From assembly GCA_012797825.1 (NCBI GenBank), contig JAAZOI010000310.1, positions 1 to 5,341 of the forward strand: a DNA stretch of 5,341 nucleotides, given 5' to 3'. Shown piece after piece: positions 1-4,967 of the stretch (position 1 is the first letter of the stretch; every line of letters starts with the position of its first letter). The notes under the pieces were generated by a model that was given only the letters and a program-made list of their open reading frames with translations, was not told the origin of the DNA and ran no database searches. This stretch comes from Eubacteriaceae bacterium (lineage in GTDB: Bacteria; Bacillota; Clostridia; Eubacteriales; UBA1433). The translations under genes were made by a program, and so were the position numbers.

Positions 1-213
1 CATATCATATGCTTCTTCTTCGTTTTCAGCTGTATAAATAGTTTCTTCAATGCCTCTTTCATCAGTTTCATAAATATGCCATATTTTTTCCTGCTCATTA
101 TAATAACAACCTAATATAAATCCTGCTTTAGTTAAGTAGTTAATTTCAATATCATAATCTCCAATATTCGGAGTTTCTTGTTCTATTTTTTTTAAAAATT
201 CGTCTTTAGTCAT
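1..213 (-). CDS. Small hypothetical protein, N-terminal 71 residues (runs off the left edge)
   Basis: An open frame of exactly 71 codons runs from ATG at 213 to the window edge without a stop. The start is well supported: GGGAGGAG lies a few bases upstream, and the conserved array promoter (238-266) would begin transcription about 18 bases before the ATG. The product begins MTKDEFLKKIEQ and is acidic, with no signal peptide or membrane segment. It has an amphipathic N-terminal helix, a hydrophobic strand around residues 31-38 (GFILGCYY), then WHIYETDERG at 45-54 and an acidic EEEAYD near the edge. Strands followed by an EEEAYD-type helix are common in small immunity proteins and anti-toxins, and the position in the cassette array agrees. 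I cannot name the family. The gene is incomplete, so total length is unknown. Confidence 0.8.
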   Translation of the reverse strand, partial: MTKDEFLKKIEQETPNIGDYDIEINYLTKAGFILGCYYNEQEKIWHIYETDERGIEETIYTAENEEEAYDM

Positions 214-237
214 AGTCTCCTCCCAGTGCATATATTA

Positions 238-266
238 TTTATACTATTTATTATTACTTAATGCAA
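238..266 (-). promoter_or_regulatory. Array promoter P1 (TTGCAT-17-TATAAA)
   Basis: On the minus strand a -35 box TTGCAT (266-261) and a -10 box TATAAA (243-238) are separated by exactly 17 bases, a good SigA-type arrangement. It lies just downstream of the terminator at 288-323 and feeds the partial gene starting at 213. The same boxes, spacing and upstream ATTGTA recur at 774-802 and 3410-3438, and with minor changes at 4002-4030. Confidence 0.75.
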
Positions 267-287
267 TACAATAATATTTCCCCCAAC

Positions 288-323
288 AAAAAAACCACCA
301 CCCCAAGTAATTATAGAGTGGTG
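288..323 (-). terminator. Array terminator T1, closing the 69-aa gene
   Basis: In minus-strand RNA, CACCACUCU (323-315) pairs with GGGGUGGUG (304-296) using two G-U wobbles, around a 10-base loop, and is followed by G and then seven U (294-288). It starts 19 bases after the stop codon at 342. The wobbles would be A-C mismatches in plus-strand RNA, so the hairpin works on the minus strand. First of five related copies. Confidence 0.85.
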
Positions 324-341
324 TATTAAATAAATATTTAA

Positions 342-551
342 TTAAATTTGTATATTTTCTTTTAACAAATCATCTCCTTTTTCAAAATTAGGACAAACTG
401 CGTAATTAAAATATACTTCATCGGGTTTGCCATCGGGATACGCAATGCATCGGCTATTTAATATCCTATCATTAATAGTGTTTTTACAATGTCTGCATTT
501 TAACTTTTCGGCGTAAGGCATTCTAAGCCCATTCATATTGCTCAAACTCAT
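342..551 (-). CDS. 69-aa cysteine-containing small protein, function unknown
   Basis: Encodes a 69-residue soluble protein with four cysteines in the pattern C19-x2-C22-x12-C35-x17-C53, which could bind zinc, although spacing like this is not diagnostic. The central part (C35, AYPDGKPDEVYF at 37-48, then CPNFEKGDDLL from 53) reads like a conserved small bacterial domain. The YPDGxPDE motif is, from memory, similar to short proteins seen near toxin and immunity genes in Bacillota, but I cannot give a family name. GAGGA lies 8 bases upstream of the ATG at 551. It follows a short remnant frame ending at 568 by 16 bases and is closed by terminator T1. The nearest array promoter is at 774-802, so it may be the second gene of a damaged cassette. 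Function is inferred only from position. Confidence 0.75.
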   Translation of the reverse strand: MSLSNMNGLRMPYAEKLKCRHCKNTINDRILNSRCIAYPDGKPDEVYFNYAVCPNFEKGDDLLKENIQI

Positions 552-567
552 ATCTTATTTCCTCATA

Positions 568-708
568 TTATTCTTTTGATAAAATATGCTCTTCAAATTC
601 TCTATGCATTCTCAAACTTCTAAGTGCTTTTACCCTAATATTGTAGGGAACGACCCCTGTGTCGTTCCGCCTTAATTTACTGCATAAATATGGCACGAAA
701 GGATTCAT
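568..708 (-). pseudogene. Remnant reading frame (46 codons) before the 69-aa gene
   Basis: A 46-codon frame from ATG 708 to TAA 570-568 ends 16 bases before the next gene. No ribosome binding site is visible at its ATG. The last part, KALRSLRMHREFEEHILSKE, looks like a true helical C-terminus. The middle, RRNDTGVVPY, is simply the translation of the hairpin element at 647-668, and the first residues have no protein-like pattern. I read it as the 3' end of a former first cassette gene, with its front lost or replaced around the hairpin element. A short expressed peptide cannot be excluded. Confidence 0.35.
647..668. repeat. 8-bp inverted repeat with 6-base loop (REP-like element)
   Basis: GGAACGAC (647-654) and GTCGTTCC (661-668) form a perfect 8-bp stem around CCCTGT. 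It is noticeably more GC-rich than its surroundings. There is no U-tract, so it is not a typical terminator. Similar hairpins with GTAGGGAACG... flanks occur, from memory, as dispersed palindromes in gut Firmicutes; only one copy is in this window, so repetition cannot be shown here. Confidence 0.5.
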
Positions 709-773
709 TTTTTATTTGATATTATCCGTTCGACTGATAAGAACTGCTTAATCCGATATATTAACATACTCTT

Positions 774-802
774 TTTATACTCCAAATAATTACTTAATGC
801 AA
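774..802 (-). promoter_or_regulatory. Array promoter P2, without an intact first gene
   Basis: TTGCAT (802-797) and TATAAA (779-774) are 17 bases apart on the minus strand. The segment AATATTGTATTGCATTAAG matches the promoter at 3410-3438 exactly. No convincing gene begins within the next 60 bases; the first frame downstream is the remnant at 708-568, then the 69-aa gene. It is also the only intact promoter copy not preceded by the conserved terminator hairpin. Confidence 0.65.
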
Positions 803-809
803 TACAATA

Positions 810-935
810 TTATTTCCGCAAATTATCTTTTTTTATAAAATTAAAGGCATTTTCGTCATTAATTAAAATATTCCCTTGTTTTTTGTCGGGCGTATTAAAT
901 TGACAACAAACATAAAATACATTTAATATGAGCAT
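810..935 (-). pseudogene. Possible 3' remnant of an A-type cassette gene
   Basis: A 41-codon frame (ATG 935, TAA 812-810) ends 8 bases before the promoter at 774-802. Its second half, from FNTPDKKQGNILI, resembles the C-terminal ends of the two A proteins, which read FHIIDSKNGNILI (84-aa protein) and FYIVDSKTGNII (103-aa protein). The first half is hydrophobic and unlike them, and no ribosome binding site precedes the ATG. It overlaps the promoter region of the plus-strand surface protein gene. I interpret it as the tail of a lost third A-type gene, cut off by insertion or deletion at the surface protein gene. The match is short and may be chance. Confidence 0.3.
900..927 (+). promoter_or_regulatory. 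Promoter of the surface protein gene
   Basis: A perfect -35 TTGACA (900-905) is followed after 16 bases by TTTAAT (922-927; five of six consensus bases) on the plus strand, about 50 bases before the ATG at 977. It is unlike the array promoters, so this gene is controlled separately. AAGGTGG at 963-969 is its ribosome binding site. Confidence 0.65.
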
Positions 936-976
936 AAAGTCATAAATACGTGTAATTTTTATAAGGTGGTTTTATA

Positions 977-2449
977 ATGAAGAAAAAAATAATTGTTTTT
1001 CTTATTTCGCTTTTAATGATGCTTGTATTATTTCCCATATCAACTCTTGCCGAAGACGTAAACTCCGACGGCTATAACGACAACGACTTTAACAAAATTC
1101 AGATGTTCTTAAACCAGCCCTCAGCCATTAGCGGCAAAACAAACGGTGATTGCATAAATCCTGCATCATACAATGCTGCTGATCCGACAACATGGCTCGG
1201 CGTTACATGGTCATCTGATACTGAGAAACGTGTAACAGCTATCAATTGGATGGATATAGGGCTTGCAGGCAATATGGATATAAGTAATCTTACTTCTCTT
1301 ACAAATTTACAATGTTACTATAACGAAATTTCATCAATAAATTTAAGCGGCGATACTGCGCTTAATGTTATTGACGTATGTAATAATAATCTTTCATCGC
1401 TTAGCATTCCATCAAATCCCCAATATCTGTGCTGCGGATATAACAACATCACATCTCTTAATCTAAGCGGAAAAAACAATTTGACATATCTGTATTGCAC
1501 CGATAATCAGCTGACTTCATTAAATATAAGCGGATGCAGTTCGCTTTACCAGTTATATTGCGATTACAACAAGCTTTCAGGCACCCTTGATGTCAGCGAG
1601 CTTAACGGTCTATATTATTTGTTCTGCAACGATAACTCACTGTCCTCGCTTGTATTATCAGATGATAATTGGTACAGCTATCTTTATACGCAAAACAACA
1701 AAATCAAAAGCATAACAACAAGCATGTTCGCATCAGGTCAGATATTTACAGCAAGCGGTAACGGTTATATTAATTTGAATATGGATATTTCCGATTATGA
1801 AATTTATTTACTCGGCGACTCATATTCAAACAGCCTTTTCTACAACTGGACAGCAGGTGACAACGAAATATCCGATAGCCCAATACACTATTTAAACCCT
1901 CAGCAGCCGGCGACGTTCAGCTTAACGGCCAATTTTAAACCGGGTTTAACCGCTTCTCCTTCAGACGGTGTAATATATGAAGGCGGCCGCATAACAATTT
2001 CACCGCTTTTTGAAGGCGGAACTTGGAAATATGATGATAAATATTTAAGCGGCAATTTCTCAAATGCCGAAAATCCTGAATTCAAAGGCCTTAAATCAGG
2101 CAAAACAACAGTTGAGTACACTTCTCCCGATTATGACTATGAAGAAGCTCCTTATAGCGAAGGCGAAGGCGATCGCATAAGCGCAAACTCAGCCGGCAGC
2201 AATAGCTGGGCAGCGCATCAGAATCTGCCTGATATAAAATCTTATAACCAGCATCAAAAAGATACTGTTGCAATTCAACAGGAAGAAACAGAAGGGCCTG
2301 ACCTTACGACAGAAATGGAAATTACTATAAAAGACACGCTGCTTCCGCAAACAGGCCAGAATTTTATTCCCGCGATAATGCTAGGCTCTATAGGCTTAAT
2401 AACAGCATCGGCAATATTGTTAATCAAAAGAAAAAATAAAAAAGCATAG
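977..2449 (+). CDS. Secreted leucine-rich-repeat protein with LPQTG cell-wall anchor
   Basis: A 490-aa surface protein, predicted to be exported and covalently attached to peptidoglycan by sortase. Residues 1-25 are a signal peptide (KKK, a long hydrophobic core, likely cleavage after STLA). Residues 27-37 (DVNSDGYNDND) resemble a calcium loop as in dockerins but without the usual last ligand. Residues about 104-245 hold roughly six leucine-rich repeats of the L-xx-L-x-C-xx-N-x-L/I-xx-L type, internalin-like, with a cysteine at the repeat position often taken by asparagine or leucine. Residues about 322-382 look like a bacterial Ig-like fold ending GLKSGKTTVEY. Next come a polar, acidic linker, LPQTG at 456-460, a hydrophobic helix (about 463-483) and KRKNKK. 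LRR surface proteins usually bind proteins or host ligands; the ligand here is unknown. It is the only plus-strand gene, is visibly richer in G+C than the surrounding genes, and interrupts the minus-strand array. Confidence 0.93.
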   Translation: MKKKIIVFLISLLMMLVLFPISTLAEDVNSDGYNDNDFNKIQMFLNQPSAISGKTNGDCINPASYNAADPTTWLGVTWSSDTEKRVTAINWMDIGLAGNMDISNLTSLTNLQCYYNEISSINLSGDTALNVIDVCNNNLSSLSIPSNPQYLCCGYNNITSLNLSGKNNLTYLYCTDNQLTSLNISGCSSLYQLYCDYNKLSGTLDVSELNGLYYLFCNDNSLSSLVLSDDNWYSYLYTQNNKIKSITTSMFASGQIFTASGNGYINLNMDISDYEIYLLGDSYSNSLFYNWTAGDNEISDSPIHYLNPQQPATFSLTANFKPGLTASPSDGVIYEGGRITISPLFEGGTWKYDDKYLSGNFSNAENPEFKGLKSGKTTVEYTSPDYDYEEAPYSEGEGDRISANSAGSNSWAAHQNLPDIKSYNQHQKDTVAIQQEETEGPDLTTEMEITIKDTLLPQTGQNFIPAIMLGSIGLITASAILLIKRKNKKA

Positions 2450-2475
2450 TAAATAGGATTATTCAAATAAAAAAA

Positions 2476-2500
2476 TGATTCTATTCAGGATCACTTTTTT
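2476..2500 (+). terminator. Terminator of the surface protein gene
   Basis: TGATTCT (2476-2482) pairs with AGGATCA (2487-2493, one G-U wobble) around the loop ATTC, then C and six T (2495-2500). It begins 27 bases after the stop codon. Flanking A and T runs lengthen the stem. It differs in sequence from the array terminators. Confidence 0.75.
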
Positions 2501-2552
2501 AATGTGTTTATTGTGAAATTATAAAACACTAATTCTTATAAATATATATATG

Positions 2553-2595
2553 TTAATTACCTATTATTATAAGCATACAATAATATTTCCCCAAC
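2553..2595 (-). other. Decayed copy of the array linker and promoter
   Basis: Minus-strand sequence after terminator T2 begins GTTGGGGAAATATTATTGTA, matching the linker after terminator T1 (286-267) apart from one missing G. Beyond this the TTGCATTAAGTAATAAT promoter core is replaced by a shortened GCTTATAATAATAGG, so the -35 box and 17-base spacing are lost. Nothing on the minus strand lies downstream except the far end of the surface protein gene. I read it as the scar of a promoter whose cassette has gone. Confidence 0.5.
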
Positions 2596-2628
2596 AAAAA
2601 ACCACCACCCATGTAATTAAGGGTGGTG
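2596..2628 (-). terminator. Array terminator T2, closing the A2-B2 unit
   Basis: CACCACCC (2628-2621) pairs perfectly with GGGTGGTG (2610-2603) around a 10-base loop in minus-strand RNA, followed by G and six U (2601-2596). It begins 20 bases after the stop of the 162-aa gene. Its 26-base hairpin is identical to that of T4, although the linker beyond it resembles that of T1. Confidence 0.85.
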
Positions 2629-2660
2629 TTTAAGTTAAGTATTATATCTTACGCAAAACT
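2603..2660. repeat. Duplicated module end, copy 1 (hairpin plus 3' end of B2)
   Basis: From the terminator hairpin through the short 3' untranslated stretch (ATTATATC) into the last codons of the 162-aa gene, this segment is nearly identical to 4059-4115, with small indels next to the hairpin. The DNA likeness shows that B1 and B2 share their terminator by common descent and not by independent acquisition. Confidence 0.75.
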
Positions 2661-3137
2661 CGCTATATATTCAGAGTATTGCAATATTTTATCTTTAGGA
2701 ATCACTTGCTTAGTAACCTTTTTTGTGTCTTTAAATTTAAATATAGGTTCTCTTATTTCAACAAGCTCCTCGATGTCTTTTTCTTCTATGAATTTGTAAT
2801 ACCAGTACATATCCATTCTTTCAAAATCGTATTTTTCCGCTATATCATCATTTTCTGTCCAGATTTGCATCTTTCCTTTGTTAAACAAATCTTCAACTTG
2901 AAAAGCCTCAAACCTTACCCCTTTATATACAGCTTCGTATTTTAATGCGTAGGCGTCCTCAAGGTCATTTTCAGTAATTTCTTTTTGATAAAGATTAGTA
3001 ATTAATTCATCTTTATAATTATAATAATCGGGTACGTGTTCAAATCCGTTTTCCATGTCTCTATGCATTAAGAACAATTTTTTTTCTTTTGTAATTGCAA
3101 GTCTATATGATTTATTATTATAAATACCTATTTTCAT
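2649..3137 (-). CDS. B2: 162-aa soluble protein, candidate immunity protein
   Basis: A 162-aa acidic cytosolic protein without signal peptide or membrane segment. It is clearly paralogous along its whole length to the 161-aa product of 4104-4589. Shared features in order are the start MxIGxYN with YR at 11-12, DLEDAY at 58-63, YKG at 71-73, FERMDMY at 105-111, P131-x-F-x-FK, VT at 141-142, IPKDKI at 146-151, and the ending SFA. I do not recognise a named family. Alternating strands, small size, paralogy and the setting fit an immunity protein that blocks a toxin of the same or a neighbouring strain. The ATG at 3137 lies 3 bases after the stop of the 84-aa gene, and its AGGAG overlaps that gene's end, so the two are translationally coupled. 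Terminator T2 follows. Confidence 0.8.
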   Translation of the reverse strand: MKIGIYNNKSYRLAITKEKKLFLMHRDMENGFEHVPDYYNYKDELITNLYQKEITENDLEDAYALKYEAVYKGVRFEAFQVEDLFNKGKMQIWTENDDIAEKYDFERMDMYWYYKFIEEKDIEELVEIREPIFKFKDTKKVTKQVIPKDKILQYSEYIASFA

Positions 3138-3140
3138 ATA

Positions 3141-3395
3141 CTATTCTCCTTTCTTTACCCAACCTTTACTATCGCTGTATTCATAAGTAATTAATATATT
3201 CCCATTCTTCGAGTCGATAATATGAAACTTATCGCCGTCATTATAACCTCTTTTTATTAATGTATATTCGGCAATAATAGCTTTAATTGTGCTTATAAAG
3301 CAAAGCCTTGTAAACGGATACCCCTTTTTAAAAGACATGTTTTTAGATGTTTTGTAATACGGAAACTCAAACTTGTCCGTATCAGTGGAGTTCAT
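3141..3395 (-). CDS. A2: 84-aa small protein, partner of B2
   Basis: An 84-aa, mildly basic, soluble protein and the first gene of the A2-B2 unit. Its C-terminal half (YNDGDKF at 51-57, then DSKNGNIL at 61-68 and YEY at 71-73) matches that of the 103-aa product of 4605-4916; the N-terminal halves are dissimilar and this protein is 19 residues shorter. Front-end divergence with a conserved tail could mean target specificity in the N-terminal half, or that the front was truncated or exchanged. The array promoter at 3410-3438 would start transcription only about 8 bases before the ATG at 3395, and no strong ribosome binding site is present (only TAAAGAAAA), so initiation is nearly leaderless or the true start lies elsewhere. 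I cannot name the family. Confidence 0.65.
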   Translation of the reverse strand: MNSTDTDKFEFPYYKTSKNMSFKKGYPFTRLCFISTIKAIIAEYTLIKRGYNDGDKFHIIDSKNGNILITYEYSDSKGWVKKGE

Positions 3396-3409
3396 TTTTC
3401 TTTAATCTT

Positions 3410-3438
3410 TTTATACTCCATATAATTACTTAATGCAA
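3410..3438 (-). promoter_or_regulatory. Array promoter P3, driving A2-B2
   Basis: TTGCAT (3438-3433) and TATAAA (3415-3410) are 17 bases apart on the minus strand. The promoter lies 22 bases beyond terminator T3 of the preceding unit. The predicted start site, near 3403, leaves a leader of about 8 bases before ATG 3395. Confidence 0.8.
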
Positions 3439-3459
3439 TACAATATTAAATTACGCAAT

Positions 3460-3493
3460 AAAAAACACCACCCCAGTAATTATGGAGTGGTGT
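3460..3493 (-). terminator. Array terminator T3, closing the 152-aa gene
   Basis: CACCACTCC (3492-3484) pairs with GGGGTGGTG (3474-3466) around a 9-base loop with one G-U wobble in minus-strand RNA, followed by six U (3465-3460). It begins 11 bases after the stop codon at 3505. Confidence 0.85.
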
Positions 3494-3504
3494 ATTGCAT
3501 TGTG

Positions 3505-3963
3505 TTATTTTATATTGCGCTTATTAAAATATGGTTCAAGTATCTTGATAACAATATCATTAACTGGTTCTGCTTCATTTTCATCATCTTCAAGTAAAAA
3601 TTGATTTATCCATGTTTTATCGCCTTGTAATATATTTTTCCAATGATTAAATAATACTCTTGCCGTAATCTCCAATTCAAATATTATTTTTTCATATATG
3701 TTTTGTGGCTTTTGTAACCCAATATAGTCATTGTCATCATTTACTTGAGCGATAAAAGTATCAAACCAATATTCTTCAAATTCGTTAAGTTTATTTTTAC
3801 AAATATAAGAAATATCAGCGCCGTCAATACTTATACCGATAGTTATTGCAAAGCCATTACCAACTAATGCGGCTCTTGCATCATTGATAACAACAAAATC
3901 AAAACCATATGTATCAATAATGTTTTGATAATATTTTTTTATATCGTCCATATATCCTGTCAT
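3505..3963 (-). CDS. 152-aa soluble protein, single-gene cassette, candidate immunity protein
   Basis: A 152-aa acidic protein with no export signal. Residues 6-20 form a helix (DDIKKYYQNIIDTYG). Residues 22-55 look like a beta-meander (FDFVVI, then the glycine-rich GNGFAITIGISIDGADISYI). The remainder is mainly helical with aromatic residues (EFEEYWFDTF 61-70; FELEITARVLFNHWKNIL 95-112), and an acidic loop DDENEAE lies at 126-132. No catalytic motif is apparent and I recognise no family; it is not related to the A or B proteins. The layout, a strand sheet followed by a helical bundle at about 150 residues, is common among immunity proteins. AGAGG lies 8 bases before ATG 3963, supporting this start over M5. 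It has its own promoter (4002-4030) and terminator T3, making it a self-contained cassette. Confidence 0.75.
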   Translation of the reverse strand: MTGYMDDIKKYYQNIIDTYGFDFVVINDARAALVGNGFAITIGISIDGADISYICKNKLNEFEEYWFDTFIAQVNDDNDYIGLQKPQNIYEKIIFELEITARVLFNHWKNILQGDKTWINQFLLEDDENEAEPVNDIVIKILEPYFNKRNIK

Positions 3964-4001
3964 AAATTCAACCTCTTATAATGGTATCTTTTATTACTAT
4001 C

Positions 4002-4030
4002 TTTATACCTCATATAATTACTTAATGCAA
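4002..4030 (-). promoter_or_regulatory. Array promoter P4, driving the 152-aa gene
   Basis: TTGCAT (4030-4025) and TATAAA (4007-4002) are 17 bases apart on the minus strand. The predicted start near 3995 gives a leader of about 31 bases containing the AGAGG ribosome binding site. Terminator T4 of the preceding unit ends 21 bases upstream of the -35 box. Confidence 0.8.
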
Positions 4031-4051
4031 TGCAATATTAAAATACGCAAT

Positions 4052-4088
4052 AAAAAAACACCACCCATGTAATTAAGGGTGGTGTTTT
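4052..4088 (-). terminator. Array terminator T4, closing the A1-B1 unit
   Basis: CACCACCC (4084-4077) pairs perfectly with GGGTGGTG (4066-4059), and four further A-U pairs extend the stem to 12 bp around a 10-base loop. Seven U (4058-4052) follow on the minus strand. It begins 15 bases after the stop of the 161-aa gene. Confidence 0.85.
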
Positions 4089-4115
4089 AGTTAGCATTAT
4101 ATCTTACGCAAAACT
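4059..4115. repeat. Duplicated module end, copy 2 (hairpin plus 3' end of B1)
   Basis: Nearly identical to 2603-2660: same hairpin, same ATTATATC after a short variable stretch, same stop-codon context and last codons (TTACGCAAAACT on the plus strand). It marks the right-hand copy of the duplicated two-gene module. Confidence 0.75.
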
Positions 4116-4589
4116 TTCAATATACAAAGCGTACTTTATTATTTCATCTTTCGGTATCTCTCTAGTTGTTACTGATTTAGTGTTTTTGAAATGGAACAAA
4201 GGCTTTTTTACTTCATTAAACTTATCTATTTCATAAAAACCAACTTCTTTTTCATAATAGTATTTGTCAACTCTTTCAAATCCGCCGAGCTCTTCTGATA
4301 GCGGATAATCAAGCGTTCCGATTATCAGCTTGTTAGTTTTAATCATATTAGCCATTGAAGAAGAAACATCAAATTCCCTGCCTTTATATATTACTTTGCA
4401 GTTAAGCTCATAAGCGTCTTCAAGGTCATGTATAGGAATATCTTTGATAAATTTATTTTCTACTTTAATACCTTTAGAATTTATAAAATCGATAAAACCT
4501 TCATCTTTTATTTTGCTTAACAAATGCAAACTAATATCAGTAAATTTGCCTATTCTATATCGATTTTTATTATATAACCCAATATCCAT
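4104..4589 (-). CDS. B1: 161-aa soluble protein, candidate immunity protein
   Basis: A 161-aa cytosolic protein, the paralogue of the 162-aa product of 2649-3137. Shared landmarks are MDIGLYN at the start, DLEDAY at 55-60, YKG at 68-70, FERVDKY at 104-110, the KKPLFHFKNT segment at 128-137, IPKDEI at 145-150 and the ending SFA. The stretch between the start and DLEDAY (about residues 13-50) is the least conserved, which would fit a specificity region. A good AAGGAGG lies 8 bases before ATG 4589, and the 15-base gap after the stop of the 103-aa gene indicates one transcript. I recognise no named family; the immunity role is inferred from context, size and paralogy. Confidence 0.8.
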   Translation of the reverse strand: MDIGLYNKNRYRIGKFTDISLHLLSKIKDEGFIDFINSKGIKVENKFIKDIPIHDLEDAYELNCKVIYKGREFDVSSSMANMIKTNKLIIGTLDYPLSEELGGFERVDKYYYEKEVGFYEIDKFNEVKKPLFHFKNTKSVTTREIPKDEIIKYALYIESFA

Positions 4590-4604
4590 AATATAGTTTC
4601 CTCC

Positions 4605-4916
4605 TTATTCTTCTATACAGCCTTCATCTCTATCATATTTATATTTTTTTATTATATTCCCTGTTTTCGAGTCCACAATATAAAACATATCGCCGTTATT
4701 ATACATTCTGTCTCCTCTTGTTGTATATTCCGGGAATATCCCGTATTGTCCTGCCGTCACACCCAACCCGTTGCAAGGCGGCGCTAATTTGCCAGAGCCT
4801 TCATCGATATGAATATTAAATACATCATCTTTTGTAACAATGCTGTCATACATTAAATATGTATCGTCATAAATGTTAAAATTTCTATTTCCGTCTAATC
4901 TTAATGCATAATACAT
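4605..4916 (-). CDS. A1: 103-aa small protein, partner of B1
   Basis: A 103-aa acidic soluble protein heading the A1-B1 unit. Its tail (EYTTRG, YNNGDMF at 72-78, DSKTGNII at 82-89, YKY at 92-94) matches the 84-aa A2 protein; residues 1-60 do not. The front looks strand-rich (MYYALRLDGNRNFNIY). The start is uncertain. No ribosome binding site precedes ATG 4916, and a TATAAT sequence (4920-4915) overlaps that codon. If it were a real -10 box, translation would have to begin downstream, for example at M22 (4853), which also lacks a ribosome binding site. The clear array promoter found before other units is missing here; a weak TTTATA-17-TATATT at 4952-4924 or readthrough from the Imm74-like gene could supply transcription. 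Confidence 0.65.
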   Translation of the reverse strand: MYYALRLDGNRNFNIYDDTYLMYDSIVTKDDVFNIHIDEGSGKLAPPCNGLGVTAGQYGIFPEYTTRGDRMYNNGDMFYIVDSKTGNIIKKYKYDRDEGCIEE

Positions 4917-4967
4917 TATATCAAATATATTAAAACACGCGTTAACTATAAAATAATTTCACCCAAC

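Noticed and set aside
1..213. Assignment of the partial left-edge gene to a specific Imm family
   Set aside because: The YETDERG and EEEAYD pattern feels familiar, but I could not match it reliably to a named family from memory.
552..976. Riboswitch or structured leader before the surface protein gene
   Set aside because: The only strong hairpin (647-668) is over 300 bases upstream and before the promoter; the actual leader is short and AT-rich with no visible aptamer-like structure.
1055..1095. Dockerin domain in the surface protein
   Set aside because: Only one loop-like DVNSDG sequence is present, without the final ligand or the second repeat of a true dockerin.
1318..2466. Four minus-strand frames of 60-73 codons under the surface protein gene
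   Set aside because: They are antisense to a coding gene with clear signal peptide, LRR and anchor features; none shows a binding site or protein-like pattern.
2679..2945. Plus-strand frame of 88 codons
   Set aside because: It lies entirely within, and antisense to, the well-supported 162-aa gene, is full of Phe and Tyr from antisense AT-rich codons, and has no ribosome binding site.
3408..3493. Integron attC site
   Set aside because: No GTTRRRY core, no integrase, and genes are all preceded by their own promoters, unlike typical integron cassettes.
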